Source: Brugia malayi (lineage: Eukaryota; Nematoda; Chromadorea; Rhabditida; Onchocercidae). From it: a stretch of 64,000 bases of DNA. Below the pieces are notes generated by a model. The model was given only the letters and a program-made list of their open reading frames with translations, was not told where the DNA came from and made no database searches. Positions 31,351-43,867 of the stretch are shown here, in pieces (the first letter of the stretch is position 1; the number at the start of each line of letters is the position of its first letter). The position numbers and the translations under genes are program-made. The stretch is from positions 13,016,001-13,080,000 of the forward strand of contig NW_025062478.1 of the NCBI RefSeq assembly GCF_000002995.4. The letters run 5' to 3'.

Positions 31351-34300
31351 TTATTCATGATCAAATTTTTGAAGCCTTCGTTGTCGAATTTCATCCAATT
31401 CAGTCGTTGATGCAGAACAAACTGATGTTGTGTTATCATTAGCTGTTGTTGGTTGATCTTTACCTGATTTAATTTTAATATTACTCGAACTAGCTACTGG
31501 CACATCAGATGATAATCCATGAGCGGAATTTTCGTCAATAGTCGAAGATTTTGCTGCAGTCTTAGGTAATGTTGTTGTTTCTGTTGCCGTTGCTGTTGTT
31601 TCTGCTGCTGTTGTTGCTGCATCCACATTTGTTGTTGTTGCAGTTGTATAAGCCGGAATGCTACAAAAACAAATGAAAATTTTTCTTTAAATAAAATAAA
31701 GTAAAAATTAGCAAAATGTTGCCAAAAATTTTTGACAATCATTTTGAATACAGATAGATTATATTAGACAAATAACTGATATACTGTGTATTCATATATA
31801 GTTAATCATTTTAACAATTGCAAAATTTTTAAATAATTAATTTCTCATTTTGCAAATTTCACTATCTTCTATCGAGTTATTATACATTCTTATAATATGT
31901 TTAATTAATTTTTATACATTTTTTTTTTTTTTTTTTTTCAATATTTAATTTTACCTCAATGACTGTACAATACTCATATATTGTTGTAGTTGCATGGTAG
32001 CTGCATCCAACAATAAACTAATATTACGAATACAATTGATACGTGCTTCAACAGCAGCTCGTTCTGTTCCTTCCATTGCAGCAACTTCTTCGTCTGTTAA
32101 ACCGGCAAAACTAGGAACCGGTGGAAATGGAAATACCGGAGGTACCATAAATGGTGGTATTGCCTAGAATGGATCCAAAGAATGGAGAATATATTTGAAA
32201 TAGAATTATTTATAAATGAATAAATAAACTATAGTACAATTTGAAAAAAATTTTTTTCCTTTGTTCAGATGATAATTTCGTCGTGTTTTGTTATGACTGA
32301 AACTGAAAACTTTATAAGTGCAAGTTATTTTCATTCACATTCAGTTAAAGTAAGATAAGTTTAATTTTTAACGGTTTCAAAAATTTGTATAAAATTTCTC
32401 AGCAAATAATGCAGATAAGATAAATAGGAAAGAGAAAATACTGAATGAAATGCTCTTTGGTAAAAGAAATGGATAAAGACTAAAAAAAAGAAATAAATAG
32501 TAAAGATTTGAAGACACTGGAAGATCGACGTGTATACAAGTCAAACAGCCATCACTAGAAAAAAAATGAAATTTACAAAAATTAAATCAGGTGAAATCGA
32601 AAAATTCAATTGATTGAGCATGCAATAAAATAATTCTAAGTAAAAAAAAAGATGATGACCGGTGATTTGTCTTATTTATTCTTTAAAATGTGATGCTTTA
32701 ACTTAACTACAACTTAATTATGTTACAACATACAAAACAGTTCTGGTTCGTCTTACTATCGTAATCTAATAAATTGCTTTGCTAGTAAAACTTACTACTA
32801 TTGATTAACTCAACCATTAATAGATCTTGGAAAAATACTCATAGTATCAATTAGCAGAAGTAAAAAAAAAAGTATATATATATATATTGAAATCAAGCAA
32901 ATTTAAAAAAATTATTTGTACAGTTATCCATTAGCTTTATCTAGATAATTCAAACACATTAATTAATAGAAATTTATCAAAACACTAATTATTAACAAAA
33001 ATAATTATTAAAAAAAAAAAAAAAAAATAGTAATTATTAAGTATCAAAACATTAACCATAAATGGAAATCCTGGTGGTGTAGCTGGAAATTGAGGCATAT
33101 TGGAACCGATACCAGAAGGTGGCATCTGCGGTACGCTACTACCATCATCATTCCGTTGACCAATCGTACTTGTTCCGGCTTGCGGTTGCTGTTGTTGTTG
33201 CTGTTGTGGATGCTGTGGAAAAGCGAATTGAGCCATGAACGGAAACATATTTGGAATTTCACCACCATTATTTGCAGGTTGAATTCCTCCATTTGGTCGT
33301 GCTTGAGCAGGTCCAGCTGCAGGTACAGCTGCTCCTTCAGCTGCAGGTGTTGTTGGTGTTGTCCTCCGTTGTGCTATAACTTATTAATTTATTAATTATA
33401 ATTACAAATCAATAAGTTGTTCAATTATTAAAAAAACATAACTTTAAAAACTTTAAACTTGAAGTCTGAAGAGTTTTCTAGAATTTTCTTTTCAACAAAG
33501 AACAGATATATGGATATGGATGTTAAACCGAGCTAAATAACAAATGCAAACCTAAAATATCAGTACGACAAGTTGGACAACTCTGCTGTCGTTGAAACCA
33601 TGAACGAAGACAGTTTGCATGAAAAATATGATTACATGGTAGTTTCTTGGCTCCACTAACTGGTGTCATCTCTTCACGGCAAATTATACATGTATTATCT
33701 CCTAAATAAGAATTCAAAAATATATGTATAAAGACATTAAAATTCAAAAAATAAAAAACTGAGTAGAAAAAGAAACAAAACATTACACTGATCAAAATAT
33801 TTATTAGAAAAAAAAAAATGTCACTTGAGAATTAATTTTATTTTAGGCAGCACATTTTTATTATGAACTTACTTTCTAAAACATTATCATTTCAAATAGC
33901 AATTAATTTCATGTAAACCAAAAATTAAAATGATTATTAAAATGGATACCTTGCAATAGATCTTGTTCGGTAGCTAGTGGAAATAGATTATTCATAGCAT
34001 GGATCGCACGTCTTGAAAGTATCACATCATTAATTGCCTTATGGAATGCTCGAATTGTAAGATAAAGTGGACGTATGGAAAACAATGGAAAAGTATGCAA
34101 ACGTATCATTACGGCCACAAAAATAATATATAAAATGCAACGTAGGCAATCTAAAAATTATTCATTTTTTTTTTGAAAAATAAAATCTTTTTTCCTTAAA
34201 TCTTTAAATTTAGTGGTAAAAAAAAAGAAATCAGGTATGAAAATGATAAGATTATAACAAAGATAAATAAGCAAAATGTAATAGTAAGAAATTTTATGAA

Positions 34301-36294
34301 TAATGAATTTCTTTCATATATAGTAATATATGCAATAAATTATGCTCCCGTAATATTTATCCATTTTGCTTAATTGAAAATCAATTTTTCATCGAAATAG
34401 ATTATTCGCTTAGAAATAATATGAAGCAAAAACAAATCTAATTTAAAGAAAAAAAAATTTATAATAAAATCCATCATCCAAAAAAGAAAAAAAAAGACAA
34501 AACAAACACACTGATAAGAAGTTCCGAGTAAAGCAAATAAACTGCTTTATTTTCCCATGGATGTACATTTCGTAAATCATGCATATGCAAAATATATTTA
34601 ATAGTTACATGTAGAACAACTGTCATTAATACCGCATACTACAAAAAAGAAAAAATTGACAATAATAGTTGAAATTTGAATAATTATAGGTAAAGCATGA
34701 TAACTATAGTTGAATGATGCTAAAAAAATTTTTACTATAAACAAAAGGGCATATTTTTATTATTATGCTCAATACATTGTATATTGTCTCTTTCCAATGA
34801 TAATTTTCTGATGATAATTTGACAAATTTACTCATAATCACTTACCTCAAATCCAAATACAATTTGAACAGATGCGCCACGAACAAGTGTTGTGAAATAT
34901 GCATGTGATATAAAATAACTATCCAGAGCACTCAAAAAGGCAAGTAATGCTGAAAAATCAGGAAAAAAATCATTCATTATTTGTAAATTATTTATATATT
35001 TTATCACAAAATCTAATCTTATGATATTTTAAAGTAATAAAAATTGCATAATCATTTATTATGTAAGCTTAATTTGAAATTTAATTATTTAATACTTGTT
35101 TAAGGAGAAGAAAAAAACCCGAATTATTAATTCAATGAAATATAAAAAATTTGAAGTAATAAACTGAATTTGAAAAGCCTGATAAAATGTTCATGCAATG
35201 AAAGAGAATCGGATACTAATCCAAGTGGAAAAACTTAAATTAATTTAATAAATTGCAAAAAATTAAAAAAAGAAAGAAAAAACAACAACATAAAAGATTG
35301 AAAACATACATATCATCCTGCAATGAAACAATACAGTTATAATTGGACTTCGTTCCATAAAATCAACCCGATCTTCGCTAAGCCAATGGAATAATTTAAT
35401 AAAAAGCAGAAAAACAAATTGCATTACAAAACGAGGCGAAAAGTCATCACGAAATACGGTAAATGCTAAACATGTCTCCATGATTGCATGCCATGTTCTC
35501 TCCGATAAATGCTAGAAATATGTAATTTTAACTTGCCATGTGTATTTCAGGTAAACATTAGCACTTACTAAATATTTCAAATTGAAGCATTCCAAATCAA
35601 TATTCAATTATCAAGTCTAATGCATAATCTTATAATCTTAATTTAATTAAAAGCACACTGATAATGAATAATAAATTCTTCAGAATAAATTCAGCAGTCT
35701 AAAAGAAAAAAGTCAAAAGATACGATTGAAAAAACAAAAAATGTGTTGTACTAAATGTTCAAAGAATTTTAGTAAATTCATACCTTTTCTTTTCTTCAAG
35801 AAAAAAAAAAAAAAAAAAACTTTAGTTTTATTTGTAAATTGAAAGAAATTTGCTAACATAAAATATTCTAATTTAAAATGAAATTTAGATAAAAAAATAA
35901 TTTTCAACATATATACCTCATATTCAGCAGCACGTAATTCACCAAAAAATAATTTTCTAATGATTTGAAAAATCATATATGCGATTACCAATCCTTGTAC
36001 ATACATTACCTGCATATACATGAGATATATTTTTCAGTAAAACAAAAAAAATTACAATAATACTGGCAGTTAAAATTTTCCTTATTCAAATTTTCTTGAA
36101 AAATTAGAAAATTAAAAAATAAATTTTTTTTTTAAAGAAAAAAATGTGAAACTTACTGCCATAGAAGGACTACTTTTTGTAATGTAAACAACGGATGGAT
36201 AAAATTGCTTTTTCTGGAAAAAAGCATTTCCAACTGTAAGCAAAGTAAGAATAACACTTGTTATTGTCAAGACAAAAGTTGATGCATGTGCCAT
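31351..36294 (-). CDS. sel-11: E3 ubiquitin ligase HRD1/synoviolin (SEL-11), ERAD
   Basis: Ten exons: 36294-36157, 36009-35917, 35511-35310, 34949-34846, 34638-34512, 34150-33950, 33701-33552, 33373-33057, 32163-31955, 31660-31351; 616 aa, the usual length for the family. HRD1 is the multi-span ER membrane ligase that ubiquitinates misfolded ER proteins for degradation. The N-terminal half has hydrophobic segments and family blocks (FYPSVVYITKSSPSMAV, LRAAEYEHLSERTWHA, ETCLAFTVFRDDFSPRFV, SEDRVDFMERSP, RGASVQIVFGFEYA). The RING-H2 domain in exon 7 is CIICREEM...LPCNHIFHANCLRSWF...CPTC, with all zinc ligands. A Pro/Gln-rich stretch follows, then GLTDEEVAAMEGTERAAVEA, a Thr/Ala-rich tail, and the conserved end IRQRRLQKF. 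All junctions keep phase. Confidence 0.95.
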
Positions 36295-38360
36295 TTTAAT
36301 GAAATATTCTGAAATTCTGGAATAATAATAATAAAATTACGATGTAATAAACATTAAACTTTGCTCTAAATTAATAAATCAGTTCTCAACAAGAAGAAGA
36401 AAGAAATTCATTTCAAACACTTCACAAATAATTCACATCATTCCTTAAAACAAAAATTATAATAAAATATCAAATTTTATACTATATATATATATTTTTT
36501 TTTGATAGCTTACAATGATAGTAATTTTACTTTTAAAGCTTTTTGTAAAGGTTAAAAAAAGAAATAAATCTTTTCATACAGTGATTAAATTTTAAATTAC
36601 TTCAATAAATATTCATCTAAATAACTTATCATCCAAAGAAAGTTATAACGCCATTATTAAAATTAGCGAAAAAAAAAACTCAATTTTTGTTACTAAATTT
36701 ACATATTTGAAAAAATATTCCTTGACTTGTGACCCATTTGATGAAAAATATAAATAAAAGCAGTAGCAATCATGCGATGCTTACTGAATCAATTAAAGTT
36801 TAAAAAATGTTTAAAATTTTTTCTCTTTCATTTACATTTAAATGATACCAAGTAACAAATAACAATAAAAGAATAAGAAATTACAATAAAGAAAGATACG
36901 AATAAATTTATATAATTTATTTAATATAACATAATATACATGTTTCTTCTATCTTTATTAAATATAACTACTCACATAAAATACCATCACCGAATCAAAT
37001 TACCATATATTACATGCTTAATAGTGCATGTTATAAATAAAGAAATAATTAAAATCGATATAAAAAAGAATGAATAAAAATACTATTAAACAAATCAATT
37101 TCCCAAATTTAAAATATTTCCATTTTTTTTTTTTTTAAATATCGCGAAATGCTACGTAATTCTTTATATGAAATGGGAAATAATAACAAAAATAAAATAA
37201 TTCAGAGAGGTGACTATACTTGCATAGTTTTCTTCCTGAGTTGAACTTTATCTTAAAAAAAAAAAATGATAAGACTAATAAAGAAATATAATTCACAATC
37301 TACAAGTAAAATTTACTTCCCAATCATTTTTCGCTCTAAAAACAGCTGAAAAAATTGAAATAGAACTTGCCAAATCAAGAGCAACACTTATCAAAATATC
37401 ATTTAAAAGTTGAATAATAAAGAAAGGAAGAACAGTTCATGGTTTTCATAAACAGTATCGAAAGAAATGAGAAACCAAATTTATAAATGAAATTTCAAAT
37501 AATGAGATTTGAACTTCGATTTCATCATTAAAATCTTTTTTCTGAATCAAATTCCCATTTTTTTTCTCTCTCTACTTTAATTGTTCATTAATTCACATAC
37601 TTCTATAAATATTTCAGCAAAGAAAAAATACAGAGCAAACAATCCAGTATAAAAATATATTAAACCAAATAAACAGCGAACCGAAATTTGCTAAGTAAAC
37701 TCTGGAATTTTTTCACATAATCGTCAGAATTAAAGTCATAAAATCTTAACTCGTAAAACAAAAATTAAAAAAAAAAAAAAATTAGCTCATAAAAACAAAA
37801 TCAAAAATGTTACCCAAAAATGTGCATTTCTATACCAAAAATATCATGGAGTAAAATTATAAGTGAATTTAATAATTTATGAAATACATGATGTTTTCTC
37901 TCCATAGAATGTTATTATGTATTTCAAAAGAAAGTGTGGGAGAGAAAAAACAACATCAGAAGAACCTATAAAAGAAATAAGAAAAATGAATTTTGTTCCA
38001 AGTTCAAATGTAATAGTTAGGAAGACAAAAAATAATAATAAATATCCTCCTTAAAACACTTTTAATTTTTTTTTCCATCTAAATGAAAGTACAAAGAGGA
38101 AATAGCAAAATAATATTGCAGAAATGCAAAGCTGCTGGTAAATTGTTGGCACAAAATCGATTATGGAGAAAAACCAGAAATAGTAAAAAGTGAATAATGA
38201 ATGAGTATATTTTCTGAAAAAGATGAAAATACAGTTTACAGAAAACATTCTCAAAATTATCGTTCCACATAAATTTTTTGGAAATTTTTACAGTACTAAT
38301 TGTGGAAACTGCGAAAAGAATATATAAAAAAAAAAAAAAACAATAACCGTAGTGATAGTA
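36295..38360. other. Intergenic between syntaxin-5 3' end and HRD1 5' end
   Basis: The two genes are on the same strand, so this holds the 3' UTR of the first and the promoter/5' UTR of the second. A 'attattccag' lies just upstream of the HRD1 start (about 36320) and could be a spliced-leader acceptor. No additional gene seen. Confidence 0.45.
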
Positions 38361-41300
38361 TTAACTGAGGAAAACAATAAATATCACAAAAAAGAAGAAA
38401 AGTACACCAAAAACTTTGATAATCAACCAGCGATTTTGTGATATTGAATGAAAGTATTTGACCAATTCCGTATGAGCAGCTTCAACATTTAATGATGTTT
38501 CTTCAACGTTTGAATCAATTCGAGTGATCATTTCACCTTGCTCAGTAACTAATGAAGCAAGCTATAAAACTTGAAATGAATGAAAAACATTCTAATTTAA
38601 AGAAAATATTTTTTTAAAAATATATCTAATTGAAAGAATTTTAAATGGAAGAAAATATTCTCCGAAAAAAAAAAAAAAAAAAAGCAAATATTAATCGTAG
38701 ATTCTTTTATCCTTAGCAAGCATCCTTACATTACCTGAATTACATATATGCATCACTTCTTGAATAGATCACGTAAATTACGTCTTCCTTCAAACGTCAA
38801 TGCTATGGAAACAAATACAAGACGTTACAAGTATCAAAATCCAAGTGATCTCAAGAAAGGATATATATATATATATATATATGTATTTCCTGAGAGAATA
38901 TTACAGTAATGTTGTTTACGTAGTAAAAAGAAACTTAAAAGAAGCATACAACTAGTGGAAAATATAATCCAAATTTAAATAACATTACGTCGCAATCAAT
39001 TAATGATGTTTGCAACTTTTCCTATATAAGAAGTTTAAGTAAGAAAAAAAGATTAACTAACCTGACGGAAAATTTGACCCAATTCTGATATGCTGCTTTC
39101 AATATTGTCCATTGCACTTGAACGAGCTTGCAAATATGCATCTTGTTCATTAATTAACGAAACCTATAATTTTTTAAAATTCAATTTCTTATTTTGATTT
39201 TTTATAATAACTCTCTTCCATTCGTTTTTAACTCTATGATATTTGCATCCAGAAAAAGCATTTTCGGTGATAACATAACTCAGTAATAATTTATTAAGTT
39301 AAAATTTCAAATGTTGAATTTATTCGAGATTCTCAAAATCTTGTGATGATAAAATTCATCTTTCTACTCAACCATTAATCAATTGTTATTCCTTCATCCC
39401 ATAAAGCAATAATTACTGAATTTATTTCATCAAAACATATGCATGCTTGAAGATCATTTACTGAACTGAGGATGAGTTCATAAAATGTTAGCAAAATTCA
39501 CAGTGTAAAAGAATAGCACAAATCATATGTATCTTTAGCAAAACAAGTCTTTGAAGATCAAAACAAACTAAATAAAAAATAAAAGGTACCTGCTGTTGTA
39601 ACCTTTGCTGTTCTAACATATTTATATCAATCGCTACTGATGATGAAGCTTTTATTTCATCTTGAAAAAGAACTGAACCTACTGCAAAACAATTTATTAA
39701 CTATTTAATACAAAAATAAACCAAAATCTTAAATCAAGATTTAAGCAACCTAAACAACAAACATATTTCAATACAAAATATTCTCGAAAGATTGGAATAA
39801 CTTACAATTTCCCGAACTAACAGAAGGTGGTAAACTCGACGGCACAGGATGACCTTGACTGAATTTTTCACGACGTGATTTTTGTTGCTTTAGATTCTAA
39901 AATAGTAAGAAAATATGAAAACAGTGGGAGCATCCCAAATTACTAAAACATTCAACAACAGTTTTCAGTGATTTCTGAATATTACATTTTTGGAGACAAA
40001 AGATAAAGTACCAATAATGAAATTCAACTTAAATAAGACCATCCCACTGCCACCACAGTACCAACTAAGTTTCGAATGAAATTTCGAAACAGAATCAGTC
40101 ACACCTCAGTTCGTAATTCCAGCACATTTTGAAAATCCTTGCTAACACTTGCTAGCTTTGATTGAAGTCCAACAACAATCAACTGTGAATGTCCATGTTT
40201 CTGATCCTTTTTGTTGAAATTGCTGTTATTTTTTGAAAATTCTTGCAACACTGCTATCTGCTTATTTAATCCTGTTATATCCTAGAAAATTTCATTTTTA
40301 TAATTTACCATTTAAGGAGCACATTCAACAGCACTGATTTAAATAACATCTTTAAAACTTACATGTTTTATTACTTGTGATAATTCTCCCACTTCTGCCA
40401 TGCGATCATCGAATAAAGACCGTCTTTTGGCTAATTCAGTTAATTTCTCCATCTTTGCACATGTCAAACTTAAATCACGCCCAATACGCCTACAAAACGA
40501 TTATTTTTGAAGAGCAAATCAAAAGAACCTAAAACTTTACAAAAAGACTTTAACTTCTAATAAAAATTACTTTGCAAGTTGTGCAAACTGTACTGACTGC
40601 TGAATTCTCGGCTCTCTTGGCGTATAACCACCAGCTCCATACATTTTCATCTGAATAAAAATATCTTCTAACCATAAGTGATAAATCATTTCGCAGCAAT
40701 TTTCAATAATTGAAAAGGTAAGGCATATTTCATGCTCCATTCTTGCATTAAATTAGTTGACTAAAAAATTTGAAAAACCTTTAAAGCAACAAATTAACCT
40801 GATAAGATTTCGCTGTAGTACGAAACTCGCCAGTACGATCACGAGACGGCATTTCTTCAGTTGCTTTAATAAAGCTTATTGATGAATTTTGTTCACACTC
40901 CGAATTTGTCGAATTGTTTCCGTAATAACCAAAAAATGGTGAGGTGTCAGTAGTGCCAGAGAAGGTGTGCTGCAATTATGATTGTTTATGGTACCGAAAT
41001 ATGGCAGAAATGGAAGTCATTAACACTAGAAATTGTAATATCTTGTGATTTTGCAAAAACTGAATACTTATTGGGCAGTAAATTTCATTCCGATGATAAT
41101 GATAAAATTAGCAGTATATTCCGACCATAAATACTACAGAAATACAAATGGTTTAATAAAGTTTATTGTTGGAGTATTAAATTTGAATGCTAAAATCTAA
41201 TGCACCTTTGAAAATCAAAATGAACTGTTCAATTAAATAGACAATATGCCCACATTATATTTAAAAGCTGATCTATACATCTTTATATCACTCTATTATA

Positions 41301-42982
41301 ATATCACAATTGAGAGTGTTTTTGATTTCTTCAATATACATTTCTAGCATGCATTCTTTACATTTAAATATTATTTTTAAATATGTATATAAGATAGAGT
41401 GTCTAATAAACGCTCAACTTCACCAAGTCGTATCTTACCGGACAAACTATTTTTATAATATATTTGATAATCAAGTAAAAGTCCTTAATTTATCTCAAGT
41501 AAAACCTCCAAAATATCTCGGTCATATTCTATTCGAGAAGTACTTCAGTGGTACCTTAACAATAAAATCATTGTTAGGCTATACTATAAATCGACAAGTT
41601 CAACAACATTCAAAGAAAACACGTCAACATATACCTTTTCATCACTTGCTCTTTCCACAATTCAAAATTTTTATCAGTGCATTTGATAATTTTCAAGCCA
41701 CTTTCGACAACCTTTACAAAATAACAATTCGTTCAGCCTAAACGATGCTAAGTAACTTTCAAACTTATTCTCCAATATAATCTGTTATTTGTGCATCACA
41801 AATCGCATTCTCCATTTGCCAAGATTTTTTTCAGATGTTTTCAATTATTATTCTCTGAATATCCTTGTGACAGTGAAGAAAAATTACAATTGCTCATGCA
41901 TTCAACTTCTTGTCTTTGACAAAAAACATTTAATGACAAAGATAAAAAAAGAAAAAGCATTCATCCAAAATGTTTACTATGGAGAAATTTCCGAAAATAT
42001 TTACGCCTAGAAAAATCATTCAATCTTTTCATCAACAACAAATCTTTGGTTTTAATATTTAAACAAAGAAAGGTATCAATAGCTAGTTATAACACTGACT
42101 CACTACTCTTCTTATTTAAATATTTCAATATTATGAAATCTGAATGATCTAGTTACAATATTCCATTCAGCGACAATATTCAAAACAAAATAAAACTTCA
42201 ATCGCAATTCAATCAATATCACGATCAAATCATGTCCTCATTCGTTATCCCAGCATGTGTCAAATTCACTACGAAAATTTTCATTTCATCATTACCAATT
42301 CATTTCTCATCCACGTATCACAGTTCTTTTCAAAGAGGAAAATGTCATACACACTTCACTATGTAATTATAAGTATTTTGTCTAATCAACTCTCCATTTT
42401 TTCTAATTTGGCTCACTCTTTCATACATACATATACATAATTTTCTGTTTTCACAATAAACTTTATTATGCTATTACAACTATTTAAAAGTTAGCAAAAC
42501 CTATTTACTTGCTTCATGCTATTTAGGAAAATGCAGCCTAACATGTACATTAATATAGCTTAATTGTTAATATAACTTATTTCAATTACTATATATTTCA
42601 AAAAATTTCTTACTTCTCATTTCAATCTTCTTTGCACCCAGAAATCTTTTATGCATCATTTCGTCAGTTCATCTATTTTGAAATTCTTGCATGTATTTAT
42701 AAAATCATTAATGCCTTATTACCAAAGTAACCATAAATTATCAAAAAAAAAAAAAGATATGCTTTAAGAAGGCGTTAAAATAAAAGCGTGAGAAGTCATA
42801 TATACCTGAGCAGAAGACCACAACGACGAAGAAAGATTTGCAAACGATGAGAACGGGCTACCTTTCGATTTGATAACGTCTTCTGAAGGAATATGATTCA
42901 CGTCCGACTTCACACTAATACCAGAAGTCGTAACGCGTCGTCGTGTAACTGTCAAAGGTAACTCCGTCTCATTCACATGCAT
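38361..42982 (-). CDS. syx-5: Syntaxin-5 (Qa-SNARE), long form
   Basis: Nine exons: 42982-42806, 40969-40799, 40650-40571, 40489-40363, 40281-40105, 39896-39806, 39681-39590, 39163-39062, 38561-38361; 405 aa. Syntaxin-5 drives ER-Golgi and intra-Golgi membrane fusion. Key blocks: the Sly1-binding N-peptide MPSRDRTGEF at residue 99, Habc-region segments (RIGRDLSLTCAKMEKLTELA; GLQSKLASVSKDFQNVLELR), NLKQQKSRREKF, the SNARE motif (LINEQDAYLQARSSAMDNIE to EAAHTELVKYF), then NRWLIIKV and a C-terminal membrane anchor ending in FLS. The first exon adds ~98 residues before the usual start and includes an RRR triplet at residues 14-16. An in-frame stop lies upstream of the first ATG. The internal Met99 (codon at 40852-40850) would give a short form. 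Intron 1 (40970-42805) is large. Confidence 0.94.
41310..41741 (+). other. 143-codon open frame antisense within syntaxin-5 intron 1
   Basis: Long for this AT-rich sequence and starting with ATG. It contains KVLNLSQVKPPKYLGHILFE and FDNFQATFDNLYKITIRSA. No family recognised, and codon use gives no clear verdict. It could be chance, a decayed insertion, or a nested gene. Confidence 0.2.
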
Positions 42983-43399
42983 TAATGAACTTAAACACCT
43001 TCGTCAATACCTACCGTTTTCCTGAAATTAATATTATATATGAGTTAAGATTTAATAAAAACAAATATTACTTACAAACTTACATCATATTACATCATTA
43101 TAGATTTAAATTTACATCATATATTTCATTTAGAAAAAAAAACATAAATTTCCTACCAATAATCAAGATCATAGAGCTAATTTAAAATTTTTTTTTTTCA
43201 TTTACAAATTCATTCAATATAAACGATTAAATGAAAGATAAATGCCAGAATTACTAACAAATTTGTATAGTATATAATTCAAAATGAAATGAATATTTAA
43301 AACATTAAAGCTAACAAAAACAAGTTAGTGTAAATATTTTTACACTACAATAAATATAAGAAAAATGATTGTTGCAAAGATTATTTAAAAGGTAGATTA

Positions 43400-43867
43400 G
43401 AGTGGAATGATTAATTCAAATGAAACTCTCGGGTTACTTGCCCTCCTTTTGCCCAGCTATTCTACATTCCCCAAAGATATTCCAGCATTTCAACTGATCA
43501 CAACTTCACTTACATCACTCTTTTTTTTTTTTTTTGGCTGACGTGGTAAATGGGAATTCACGGTTGCGGGCCGCAATTTTAGTGAATGAAAAAAAGGAGG
43601 GATTGACTGAGAGATTTGAGATATCGCAAGACAAAGAGCTGGGGTATTGGGAGTGGAAGTATCTGAGATATCGCGGGGGGAGAACTGAGATATTAGAAGT
43701 GAATGAATGTGAAGTTTTATGATTTGCAGTTTCATAATTAGATATTATTATAGATTAGATTAATAATATTAAATTTATGTTTTGCATATTTTTTGTTCGA
43801 ATTTACTTTAGTCATATTTTGAATCTAAGTAAATCTAATTGTAAAAAAAAAAAGGAAAAAAAAAAAC
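43400..43867. promoter_or_regulatory. Divergent promoter region, syntaxin-5 / MCFD2-like
   Basis: The interval between two divergent start codons (42982 and 43868) contains a short island richer in G+C (about 43530-43720) with ggctgacgtgg, gcgggccgc and two copies of gagatatcgc. In this AT-rich genome it is the best candidate for a shared core promoter. The plus-strand open frame in it (43534-43722) has no recognisable product. Confidence 0.5.
43539..43546 (+). promoter_or_regulatory. UPRE/CRE-like site TGACGTGG
   Basis: TGACGTGG matches the core bound by XBP1/ATF6-type bZIP factors in unfolded-protein-response promoters (TGACGTGG/A). It is placed between two ER-Golgi trafficking genes. Only the word match is seen; function is inference. 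Confidence 0.4.

Noticed and set aside
38752..38812. Possible extra exon in syntaxin-5 (minus strand, ALTFEGRRNLRDLFKK)
   Set aside because: It has an acceptor-like tag, but the exons on each side already join in phase and match the continuous SNARE motif without it; including it would interrupt the heptads.
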